A stretch of 64,000 nt of DNA from Taiwanofungus camphoratus. Taxonomy: Eukaryota; Basidiomycota; Agaricomycetes; Polyporales; Taiwanofungaceae. Where the stretch lies: NCBI GenBank assembly GCA_003999685.1, contig CP021221.1, positions 1,798,001-1,862,000 of the forward strand, read 5' to 3'. Every line of letters starts with the position of its first letter. Position 1 is the first letter of the stretch. The notes under the pieces were generated by a model. That model worked only from the letters and a program-made list of their open reading frames with translations. It had not been told where the DNA came from and did not search any database. Below, one piece after another: positions 25,301 through 35,290 of this stretch. The translations under genes were made by a program, and so were the position numbers.

Positions 25301-25620
25301 GAGGGTTCCTCGGGCGACGTCTGGTGCACGACGGCCGATGCTCTCGCAGTGAAAATTGATGGAGAGGTACCAGCATTGTATTGCATTCTATCGTGCATAT
25401 CGCCAGAAGCGGGAAATAGACAGGCTGCGGGCCCATCGCAGCTGACTCGGCCTGTATTAGTCATCCGTCTGCGTGCACATCAAGTCCTCGACCGCGACAA
25501 AATCGGTGTTCTCGAGCGTTCCGCCGTCCGACCCTTCCCGCTCAGTCAGCCTTCCTCTTATAAGCTTGCCCCCCCTTTTGGCCCCTTTCCGTGTGACCGT
25601 GTTTGTTTGTCCCCGCCGCC
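22393..25620. other. 3.2 kb without a recognisable gene, GC-rich in its right half
   Basis: Between the MFS start and the Ytp1 start. Many open frames of 60-235 codons occur on both strands from 22,850 to 25,130, but none shows a domain, a membrane pattern, plausible splice-linked exons or consistent codon bias. The G+C content rises clearly from about 23,450 onward, which by itself opens long frames. The last few hundred bases are pyrimidine-rich and fit a promoter for the downstream gene. A long non-coding transcript or an unusual gene cannot be excluded. Confidence 0.4.
25559..25564 (+). promoter_or_regulatory. Possible TATA box of the Ytp1-family gene
   Basis: TATAAG stands about 60 bp before the start codon in a C-rich context. 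The position is plausible for a fungal core promoter; weak evidence. Confidence 0.3.
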
Positions 25621-27765
25621 ATGCGTGCCCATCGCCTCCTCCCTCTCCTCCCTGCCCTCGCCACCGCCGCCGCCGCTGCCGCCCTCGTGGCCGCCGCGCC
25701 CCCGACTCACGCTCTACGGGAGGCGCCTCCAGTATCACATGAATACGTGCTCATCACCAGAGACGGCGACCACGACCACCATGGCGGGCACCACGTCCAG
25801 CCCGTTTACGACCTCAACGAGACCGAAGTCACCATGTTCCATGCTCCCACTCCACCCTCATACTGGACCATCGACCTCGTCGATCGCGTCCCCGACCAGC
25901 ATCGCTATCCTGGACTCATGGTCGTGCACGTTCTCTTCATGGGCTTGGCCTTCTTCGGCGCACTCCCAATAGGTCCGTCCCCCCTCTTGCATCTCACATC
26001 TCCCACTCACACCCCCCAGGCATCGCTCTGCGCTCCGTCAAACACGCCTGGCACGGCTTCTCCGTTATTCTATTCTACGTCTTCAGCGCCCTCGGCCTCG
26101 GCGCCAGCATGCTCTACAAGAAGCTCACGCCAGACATGTACGTGCTGCTCCTCCACCTCCCCTCCCGCGTCTCCTGAACGGCCCGCCTAGGTACGAGGGC
26201 GCCCGTCACGGCTCGCAGGGCTGGGGCTGGCTCTTCTTTGCCGCCCTTCTCTCCGTCGTCGACCTTGCAGCTATTGCCATGCGCTTCGTGCGCTACATCC
26301 GTGCGCTCCGCACCGGCGAGGAGCGCTTCGGCATCAAGGCCGCATGGCGCACCGTCGTGCTCGCCCGCGACGACCACCTCGGCGCCGCCGCAGAATACAC
26401 GGGACTGGTCGCGGAGGACGCAGAGGAGATCATGGACGAGGTGGAGCTGAAAGTCAAGGACACTGACTCGGACGCATCGCTGCACGTCCGGCGCGACGTG
26501 CCTATGGAGCCCATCCGCACCCTCTTCGACGCAGACGCGCACGAGGATGAAGTCGACGCACATGCGGGGACCGCCGAGTGGGCGAACAACGTCGATCGGC
26601 ACCGGCACCAGCACCGCCGCGAGCCGTCATACCCGCAGTCCGCCGCGTCTGAGCGCACGCTGTTCAACCCGCCTTCGCCGCGCCACTCAAACGACACATT
26701 GCCCGAGTACATCGGCCACATCGCGTGGATCGCGCGCGGGACAAGCAAGACGCCGCTCTTGAAGAGGCTGGGCCGCGTCGTGTTTGCGATCGCCGAGCGC
26801 GTGTTGGTGTTTGCGGGCTTTATGCAGGTGCTGACGGGTGTGGTGGTGTACACAGGTGGGTGCAGGGAGAACTACATTAATGGATGTCTTGCGCATTTAA
26901 TCAGTGCGTGTTCGTCTTCCCTCTCCGCTTACCCCGCTGACGCCGCCCTATTGCAGAGGGCGGCATCTTCTGGTGCTACGGGCTCGTGACCTTTGCACGG
27001 TACCTGGGCTCCTTCTCCGAGATCGGTTGGGCGTGGAACGTCGCGCCCTCAGGCAGCTATCCCTCTGCCGAATTCGTCGAGAGCGCGGTCATCTTCTTGT
27101 ACGGCATTACGAACACCTGGATGGAGCGCTTCGGCGCGCACCCAGGCGACCCATACACGACGAAGCAGATGCAGCACATCAGCATCGCGATCATGTTCTG
27201 GTTCGCGGGCCTCGTCGGCATGGGCATCGAGAGCAAGCGTGTGCGGCGTTGGCTCGCGGCGGGGAGCACCGCGGCGGTGCCTGCCGCGCGCCGCTCGCGC
27301 GAGGCTGTCGCGGAGCCGCCGAGCTACCGCGGGAGCTTCAACCCGTTCCCTGCCATGTGCATCGGCGTGACGGGCGCGGCGATGAGCGCGCACTTCCAGA
27401 CGTACGTGTTCCAGGTGCAGATCCACACGCTGTGGGGGTACCTGCTGAGCGGGTTCGCGGTGCTGCGGTGCCTGACGTACTTCTTCGTGTGGCTCGCGCC
27501 GCCGCGCTCGATCCTGCCGAGCCGCCCGCCGACGGAGGCGCTCGCATCGTTCTTCCTGACGTGCGGGGGCCTGATGTTCATGTCCAGCACGGAGGAGCTG
27601 ACGATCGCGGCGATGCGCCAGGGGCACGACGACGTGATGATGTTCGCGAACGTGGGCATCGCGGTGACGTGCTTCGCGTTCTGCTGGACGTTGGGCGTGG
27701 TCGGGTTCAAGGGCTGGCTCAAGAGCCGCACGCACGCGGCGGTGCAGTTCCACGGCTCGGCGTAG
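25621..27765 (+). CDS. Ytp1-family multi-pass membrane protein (DUF2427 plus Ytp1 domains)
   Basis: Predicted 663 residues from four exons: 25621-25972, 26020-26137, 26191-26903 and 26957-27765; the sum is a whole frame. An Ala-rich signal peptide (about residues 1-26) is followed by a His/Asp-rich patch, then helices in the DUF2427 region (LMVVHVLFMGLAFFGALPIG; WHGFSVILFYVFSALGLGA). After a long acidic loop, the Ytp1 domain begins with FAGFMQVLTGVVVYTGGC and contains the conserved LIKGGIFWCYGLVTFARYLG across the last intron, then FQVQIHTLWGYLLSGFAVLR and further helices. Yeast Ytp1 is an uncharacterised membrane protein with limited similarity to mitochondrial electron-transfer proteins. Function here is unknown. 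The G+C content of this gene is much higher than that of its neighbours. Confidence 0.9.
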
Positions 27766-28745
27766 GCGGGCTGCCGGTTCAGAACAGGAATTAAAAATCG
27801 GAAAATTGAAAGCAGGAACTTGAAACATACTGGAAGGAAAAGAAAACGGAAAAGTATCATCAGCATATCGCCCCGCCCCGTGGCCAATGCGTCGCTCGTC
27901 GACATGCACGTACATACCCTGCCAGGACCGGTCTCAGCCCGCCGCTCGATGCCCGTGCCGCTGGCACCAACTACGAATTCTCGCACTGCATCTCCACTCA
28001 CCTCATTGTCCCTTCAATATTCGCGCTCGCCATTTCTGTGCCAGTACCCCCTAATGCTTCATGCCTCGCGCACCGCACTGTTTCGCCTTGCCCTCGGCCG
28101 CCGCCCGCACTGTTCCACCATTCTGAATCCGCCCCCGGGCGCTGTAGCCCCCACACCTTCTGTGTCCGTATTTATCTATACGTAATGACCGGAGCTTCCT
28201 CTACGCTGCCTGCCGCCCTGTGCGCGCGGGTCGATGTTGTTTAATTCTGTGATGCACCTTGTTTGGGAACGATGCTGATGGGGAACAGAGATATTTTGGA
28301 AGGGATGCGTGCGTGCTTGCTTGCGTGAGTCCGACATGGTGAGTGAACATGGTAGTGAAAATGCAAGGTGAGTCCGGCGTGTCTGCGGGTGGATAATTTC
28401 TGCCGCAGCTGGTTGCCAGCTTCGATCTGGGTGCCCGACCGGCTGAATTCACGTGAGAAGCTGCAGCAAGTAGAGTGTGAAGGGCGCTAGGATTTTCATT
28501 TTCCGTTTGTCGGGTTGGCAGGATGACGATTGGGGGATTGCCGCCTGCTTGATGTCTATCGATGTGTTCTGCTCTTAGACTTTGGATTCCATCACCGTGA
28601 TTTGTATGTAGCAAAGGGATCGACGACGCCAATATGTCGCGATTGCTCCTCTGAAGCACGTGTCGAGGCGACGATCTCTGGTGAGGAAGAGCGGGTGCTC
28701 CGCCGCCCCGTTTCTCTCTGCTAGTGTCTAGTGTGTCTGCTTGCG
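27766..28745. other. Intergenic, no recognisable gene
   Basis: Between two plus-strand genes. Open frames here are short or antisense without features. It should hold the Ytp1 3' end and the ChaC promoter. Confidence 0.45.
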
Positions 28746-30083
28746 ATGGGCGAGAAACCGTACGTCGTGTTCGGGTATGGGTCCCTCATCTTCAAGGTGC
28801 GTGTGTCCGTGGAGTGCGCCTGGCAGGCGGATACCAAGTCACCGTGATATCTGCGAAGCCGCCGCCCCACGTTATCGCGCAAGGCACGTCGCGTGTACCA
28901 TCCGGGGTGTGTGGTCTGTGTGGCTCACCGTGCTGCAGTGCCAGGATTCCTCAAGGGCTACGTGCGGCGGTTCGCGCAAATGTCGCACGATCATAGAGGC
29001 ACGCCCGAGGTGAGGCTCCAGCCCGTCCGCACGCACCGGGACAGCCTTCAGAGTGCGCGAACCTGATCCCCTCGCCGTGTCGGAACAGAACCCCGGCAGA
29101 GCAGTGACACTGGTGCACAACGAGGACTGGGAGGCGTTCTCAGGGTCTGTGAGTATCCAGCGATTCACGCCCGGCTATAAGCAGGACAGCCTGATGTGTG
29201 TCGCATGCAAGGATCCATTTCCTCACGACGACGTTGTCTGGGGTGCGTCCCGAGCAACATGTCGCGTTCGATGCGAACCTGATGCATAATTGCCAAAGGG
29301 ATTGCGTACACCATAAATCCGCTATACGAATCCGAAGTACGGGACTATCTAGGTAATTCTCCTTTCAATTCAAGGGAGCCTCGGTTCTGTGTTGACAGTT
29401 CCATGTGTGCATGCACAGATTACCGTGAAAAGGTATGCAGACCCGCAACCCGCATTCGCCAGTGAGTCTAAGAAAGATATCCAGGACGGTTATACCCTAG
29501 AGCAGCTGGACGTCTACGGACTAGAGAACGGCGTCGAGAAAGTGGTCGTGCATAATGTTAGTGAACATAGCGACCTGCAATAGCATGAATATCTGGGTGA
29601 CTGATTTTTGCAGGCCTTCGTATGTCTTCTCTCCCATTTTGCATAGCGCGAACATGATGCTGAACCAGCACTGTGTCGCATCTACACGCCCGGTGACCAT
29701 AGTGCTACGTCGGCCATAACGACAACCCGTCCTTCAGTAAGTAGCAGAGCTCCCACCTCACCCGCCTTTCTCCGCTCCGAAGACAAACCGTTCATGGATA
29801 TTCGGTTGACAGTCGGGTCCGAGCCTTTAGACGTGCTCGCAAAGCGAATATGGCAGTCCGTCGGCCCTTCAGGACGGAACAAAGACTACCTATACGAGCT
29901 GGCGGCAGCAGTGCGCGAGCTCGCGCCAGAGTCGTACGACTCGCATCTATTCGCACTCGAGGTATGGGATATGTTCATCCGACCTGCAACCTGCTCATAC
30001 TGTCTCTCTAGACGAGATGTCGGGAGTTGGACTCTAGGAGGGGTGATCACGACGAGGAACGGCGTGCTCAGGCTGAATCGTAG
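28746..30083 (+). CDS. ChaC-type gamma-glutamylcyclotransferase
   Basis: Predicted 212 residues. It releases 5-oxoproline from gamma-glutamyl peptides; ChaC enzymes act on glutathione in the cytosol. Twelve exons: 28746-28796, 28859-28883, 28939-29009, 29089-29148, 29212-29242, 29299-29352, 29419-29432 (14 nt), 29485-29556, 29614-29619 (6 nt, uncertain), 29703-29736, 29813-29961 and 30012-30083; the sum is a whole frame. Motifs: VVFGYGSLIFK (nucleotide-loop-like substrate site), FLKGYVRRFAQMSHDHRGTP followed by the catalytic Glu, DDVVWGIAYTINPLYESEV, REKDGYTLEQLDVYGLENG and SVGPSGRNKDYLYELAAAVR. The intron at 28884 appears to be GC-AG; a GT alternative (28893) would add three residues. The 6-nt exon does not change the frame and could be dropped. 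Identity is firm, fine structure less so. Confidence 0.88.
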
Positions 30084-30289
30084 AAGTCGAGAGGGTTTGC
30101 TGCAGTCAAAATCGAATGCTTTTTCCCAGGCATCACGAGTGATTGTTAAGGTTGGCTCTGAATATAGCGGAGCAGCTCGAGTCTCGAATGCAAAAACCGC
30201 ATAAGGCTTCATAGATTTTGACGTAGCCTAGTGAATAATAAGACTACTGCGCTCAGCTTTTCGTCCATCAAGTCGTTCCCGAATGACGT

Positions 30290-31672
30290 CTATAGAGCCA
30301 ATCCAGAGATCATGAAGATATAATCGGCCAGTGCACCCATCCACACCCAGAAACCAGACCATCCACATCCGACAAAGCCCTTCCAGCAGCTCGGGCGGTC
30401 ATCGAAGTCTGTCCTCACGAGGACACGTGCGAGCTGAATGGCTGCGATACCTGTGCCCATGTAGAATAGCGGCCCGTGTCCATTAAGGTACCCGGCATAG
30501 GTGATTAGGGACATAGACGAGACTGAAAGCGCACTCAGAATTGGGCGCGTGTGCTCGCCAAAGAGCAGCGCTGTCGAACGGATTCCGACTTGGATATCGT
30601 CGGTTTTGTCCTGCAGAAGCATCGGCACGTGGACTAGAAAGGGGTCGAGTCAACGCTTACTTGGTGGGCATAAATGCTGTCATAGACGAGTGTCCAGCAG
30701 ATTCCGCCAGCATACAGCGGGAGAGCGACACTCCAATTTACTGAGCCTGCAACTGCGGACCACCCAAGAAGCGCTCCCCAATTGAACGCGAGTCCTGCAG
30801 CAAACAGTCAGGTCAGGGACTATGCGGTGATGTGTACTCACCAAGGACGGCTTGCGGCCAGTGAGTGACTCGTTTCATAAACGGATATATCGTCACGAGT
30901 GAGAGGGACGACGCGCCCAATAGGATACTACGCATATCACTTATACTGAGCATTCGGGTATGCGTAGTAGGGCCGTACCTGTACCAATTCAGCTGTGTCA
31001 ACACCGCCAATCCAGCAGTGAGCTGCAGACCCAGAAACCCAACAGCTTGAGGTCGAGAGATATCGCCCCTTGCTAATGGTCTCTCCCTCGTCCTCTCTTC
31101 GACACAGTCAGTAGAGCTCGAGGACACGTCGTTGGTCCACATACCCACAGCCTTGTCCAAGTTTCTATCCCACATGTCATTGATCGTGCAGCCTGCACCA
31201 CGCATGACGAGAGCCCCGATACTAAACAGACTAATATATGTGAGTGGGGTCGTGAATGGCGTCTGCAGAGCATAGGAAGCCATAGTGATAGACCACGCTG
31301 CACATCACAAGGGGATCACTCATTTCGACATGTACGCTTCGGGCAAAAGAGGATTGACATACTGCAAGGATAGAATAGAAGTAGGGTCCCGATGGGCTTG
31401 TCTACGCGTGTCAAATAGAGGTATGGTCGGATTTTGGCTGGGAGATGTTCCACCCATGACTTTGCTACTGCCGGAGGCGATGATAGCGTCCCGGTTTGAC
31501 GAATAATACCTCGAGGTGCACAAGACTTAGGTGCATCGCATTCGACAGCGTGTTTCTTTCCAGGACGTTCAATACAATGTCTGTTCCTGCTAAAGTCAGA
31601 CAGAGAACGCGTCCATATACATATTGGCGAGCAATGCCTCCAGCCGTTCGCGCGAATGTGGAAGAGGTTCAT
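30290..31672 (-). CDS. COQ2: 4-hydroxybenzoate polyprenyltransferase, mitochondrial
   Basis: Predicted 373 residues from six exons: 31363-31672, 31145-31297, 30979-31096, 30842-30927, 30661-30794 and 30290-30610; the sum is a whole frame. It joins the polyprenyl tail to 4-hydroxybenzoate in ubiquinone synthesis, in the inner mitochondrial membrane. An Arg/Ser/His-rich presequence starts [20 protein letters not shown]. The UbiA signatures are present: [20 protein letters not shown], the first Asp-rich motif [20 protein letters not shown] with RPLARGDIS, and the second [20 protein letters not shown]. Hydrophobic helices alternate as expected. The start was taken at the first true ATG. No damage seen. 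Confidence 0.95.
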
Positions 31673-31874
31673 GATGTCGGACAATGCCGGCTGCAATAAC
31701 CAATTACATACCTACTGTACTTCACTCGTGCAGTGAGGCCGAGTGGTCTGCTCAGCATAAAATGATGGTGTCGTATATGTAAAGACCATACATTCAATGA
31801 CATGAGAAACGATTGCGCGAGGAAGAAATACAGATGCTAAACATTTCCATAACAGCTTACAAAATAATGATCCT

Positions 31875-32882
31875 TCACCACTCTTTCCCTAGCTTAAATG
31901 ACCATTCCCAGTCTAGGATGTGTGAGAAGATCAATAGCAACATCAATCTTCATATCGACAAAGAAAGGTGAAAAGGAAAATGCGCACCAGCATACACTTC
32001 TCCATCATCGTCTACAACGCGGCTCCTGACAGTGTACGTTCCTGAGCGTGCAAGCATACCTGAGGGAGACTCTTCAGGGTCGAAGTTCTTGGTGTACGCT
32101 TCTCCCTTGGGATGCGGGCCATAAGATCCCAGCATCTGCTCCATCTTGTCCACTGATGCCTACTGTCAATACAAAAGTCATCATGAATGATACACACACG
32201 TACCTCTTACGCCCGAACGCTTAATCACTTGCATGTACCGGACGCCCTACGAGTGAATCAGAATTTTGGAGATTGGGAGCGGCTCAAGAGATATACTGAC
32301 AGAGATGATGGAGTGATTGACTTTGAAAGTAATGAGGACACTAAGATGATGCTGGATTCAGGCAGTGGGTAAAGTAAATATGTAACTTTACTTACTTGTA
32401 CTCCACGCCTTCCTTGATCGTAATCGGATTCTTCTTTACATTGGCAAGCTGTGCTGGATCTTGAATGTCGAGGGCGAGCTTCCGGCCCGGGGGCAATGTT
32501 GGGGAAGCCAGTTCAAGCGTCAGCACGGTGACCTGCAGAAACGCTTCAATAAAGAGCATTAAAAGAAAGACTTGGATGCACGATGCACCTTAGGTCCAGT
32601 GGCGGGACCAGAAGTAGCACCCGGGACAATCCCTAAGCTTGCCTTCCACCGGGCTAGACTCTCGTCTTCAGCATCAAGCTTTGCATACTCGTCGACAGAC
32701 TTGGCGGCCGAAGGCCTGTAGCCTAGAAATATGGTTCAATGAATTCAAACCTGCCATAACCCATCAAGATGCATGTAATTACCAGGAGTGTTCGTGGGAG
32801 CGAAATCGTCTTCTTCCTGCTATGTACGTGAAGCTTCAAGAAGCGAGCAACATTCAGGATGATTGAGACTCACTGCAGACAT
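31875..32882 (-). CDS. RDI1: Rho GDP-dissociation inhibitor
   Basis: Predicted 199 residues from eight exons: 32874-32882 (9 nt), 32783-32816, 32589-32722, 32396-32532, 32301-32340, 32204-32246, 31988-32152 and 31875-31912; the sum is a whole frame. It extracts prenylated Rho GTPases from membranes and holds them in the GDP form in the cytosol. After a short acidic arm (MSAEEDDFAPTNTPGYRPSA) comes DEYAKLDAEDESLARWKASL, the beta-sandwich with VLTLELASPTLPPGRKLALD, VLITFKVNHSIIS, GVRYMQVIKRSGVRVDKMEQ and MLGSYGPHPKGEAYTKNFDP, and the conserved end GEVYADWEWSFKLGKEW. The first exon codes only for Met-Ser-Ala. Length matches the family. Certain. Confidence 0.96.
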
Positions 32883-33357
32883 CCCTGGCAACGATGATGG
32901 TTCAGAATTGAGGTGACTCGGGCAGTACAATGGGATGTGTTGCCAAAGAGTTGCCGCCCAGTTTCCTGGAGATCGATTTCCCACGGGTGCTATACGGTCT
33001 TTGCCGAAATTGCATTGCATTGAGCCTGTCATTTCATTTTGCTGTACGGCCTGTTTGGTGAAGGAATCTAGCCATCAGTGTCTCCAGAGGAATGGACTGA
33101 AATGCATGTCTTGATGTCTTTCCGTTCATCCGCATTGATACAAGATCTGCTTAGATATCAAGCTGTCTCAAACACATGCAAAAACGGCGAATCCATTCCT
33201 AGAGTAGAAAAGATAATCATACAACGACAGCAACGTGTAGACATGCGAGAAGATACGACGATATAACCGGAACTTTATGCAAAACAATAACTTGAGAAAC
33301 TACTTTGCCTGCGAAGGGAAGCTTGGGTTTTACTCGATACTTTTTGAATTAACCGTC
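32883..33357. other. Intergenic between CCCH gene and RDI1
   Basis: Both flanking genes run leftwards. No gene is seen; the RDI1 promoter should lie here. Confidence 0.45.
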
Positions 33358-35290
33358 TAATTTTCCTGAAAGCCTGTGCCGGAATGCATTCCCTCTGGAA
33401 ACATCGAATCAATGCAACGATTGTGGAAAATGAAGAAGGGATACTAACCGCCTTTAAACCAGCATTTACCTTTGCTAAGATGGAAGCACCTTGCGCCACT
33501 CGGACAGACATGGCCCTGCAAAGGCAATGACGGTCGTCGACGAGGCAAATGGAGAGGAAGAAATATCAGCAAAAAATTATGTAGATTCTATCGGAATTGA
33601 AACTGACCCAGCAGCATCTTTCACCGTGAGGACATTCAAGACCTACGCGCAGGATGTATGAAATCAATGTTATGTTGCGCTTGACTGCGGACTTACCGTT
33701 CTTCAAATAATTGCAAGGGGCCTTTTTTGCGTTCTTGGCTAGCGTTTCCAATTGGTCTTTCGTAAGGTCCCACTCATGAGAATACTTGCAGTTTACCTAC
33801 ACCATTCATTAATTACAATAGGCGGATGTAATATCACGGAGAGCACTCACGCCTTTGGAGCATGTCATTAGATAGTGTTCGTTACAGGGAGGCGGCATCT
33901 CTACATCAAACTATCCATCTGGTTACCAGTGTTGATCAATATGTATTGCTTACGCTTGTGCAGGGGCTAAGGTTCTACGTGATCAATATAGGTAAAATAG
34001 TTCTACACGGCTGCGCACCTTGGTAGGGTCTATGGGCTTCAAATTTCCACCAGAACCAGCAGGCGGAGTGGGAGACTGGGTCTCGGACTGCGGGCTTATT
34101 AGACCTCCTCGTGTAGTTACATTGTTATTCAGACCAACGAGCGGAATCGGTCCGGGTACGGACCCAGATCTCCTCGAGCTGGATGTGGGAGTTTCTCCCA
34201 TAAACAAACCTTCTACCTGCATAACGGGCAGCGATAGCTGTCGTAAGTCTTCAGGGGGCCCATCACTCCCCTGCAGTATCACGAGCTTCCCGATGAGCTC
34301 GTCCTTTTCTAGTTTCGATAAGAAAGGCTTGTAATTACTATCTCGATTGCCTTGATAAAGTCAAAATTGAGAACGCTGAACACGGTACGCCACAAGAAAA
34401 CAAAAACTTACACGCGCAAAAAATCCGAAGCGTTTGGGGTAAAGCGGTATAGGTCTGAATGTACTCTAGCCATGGTGTTATTTCTTATGAGTCAGTGACA
34501 AGGCACCCTGTCTGTACCTTTAATCTTGACCTCGGCACCATCCTTCGCCGGGCCGACGTCGACCACAAGGAAGCGGGGGGACGCCTGGCTAAGGCCGGAC
34601 ATGAACGCCTCGAACTGTTCGGTAGTACACAACCCTTCCTCCCGAAGCATGTTGAGAAGCCCTCGTTTATTAAAGTATATCGTGACCCAGAAAGATAGGC
34701 GGCCGAAGACCTGCATCTCTTCCTGGGAGAGGTACTCGGCAATTCCCTTCGTGAGCTCTTGCGCCGCCTTGCAGCCGCCTTGCAGACCCTTTGAGAGCAA
34801 AGACTGGCTAAAGATGTTCGCGTCCCCATCGATAGCACATATGATTAAGGGATTTTGATTCTAGGCAAGGCGTTGAAATGTCCCCCCCGCAGCTGAATTG
34901 AGAAAATCAGACCTACTTGGAGCACACCTACAGATATTTGCCGATTAAGTGTGGCGACCTGCGCATTATGCGCCTTCTTTTCGCGTTCCGCCATCTCGAC
35001 GACGGTGGAGTGCGCTGTCTTCCAGACGGAGAGCTCCATCTCCAGCTCGGTAACTCGAGCTTCCAGCTCTGCATTCCTCTTGACGGTCGCCGTCGAGAGA
35101 TCTGCGCGTGGAAATGACAAGGCACGTCGCGGTTAGCGAGCAGACCAGATCCGACGGGGGCCAAAAGTGAACGCGTACCTAAGAGTCTTGTAAGCGCCTC
35201 ATCCCTGGCGAGCAATTGCATTGCCGATTCAGATCTCGTCTCGACACCGGCAGTGGAATCTGGGCACCCACCACAGCTGCTTGTTAACAT
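33358..35290 (-). CDS. CCCH zinc-finger protein with N-terminal coiled coil
   Basis: About eleven exons, the first three at 35179-35290, 34917-35101 and 34518-34860. A coiled coil (NAELEARVTELEMELSVWKT) is followed by a globular domain starting LIICAIDGDANIFSQSLLSK and containing GRLSFWVTIYFNKRGLLNML and RFLVVDVGPAKDGAEVKIKE, a domain I associate with DUF7923 of fungal CCCH proteins (name from memory). A Ser/Pro/Gly linker leads to two clear fingers: CNEHYLMTCSKGVNCKYSH (C-x7-C-x5-C-x3-H) and one built from CNYLKNGLEC, PHGERCCWGH (C-x8-C-x5-C-x3-H) across an intron, then a further Cys cluster. It ends GEGMHSGTGFQEN. Probably an RNA- or nucleotide-binding regulator; target unknown. The start may instead be the Met at 35221. 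Exons in the middle are confident, the total length is less so. Confidence 0.83.

Noticed and set aside
27049-28001. Long minus-strand frames opposite the Ytp1 gene
   Set aside because: Arg/Ala/His-rich shadows of a GC-rich coding exon; the plus strand has the conserved protein with matching exon borders.
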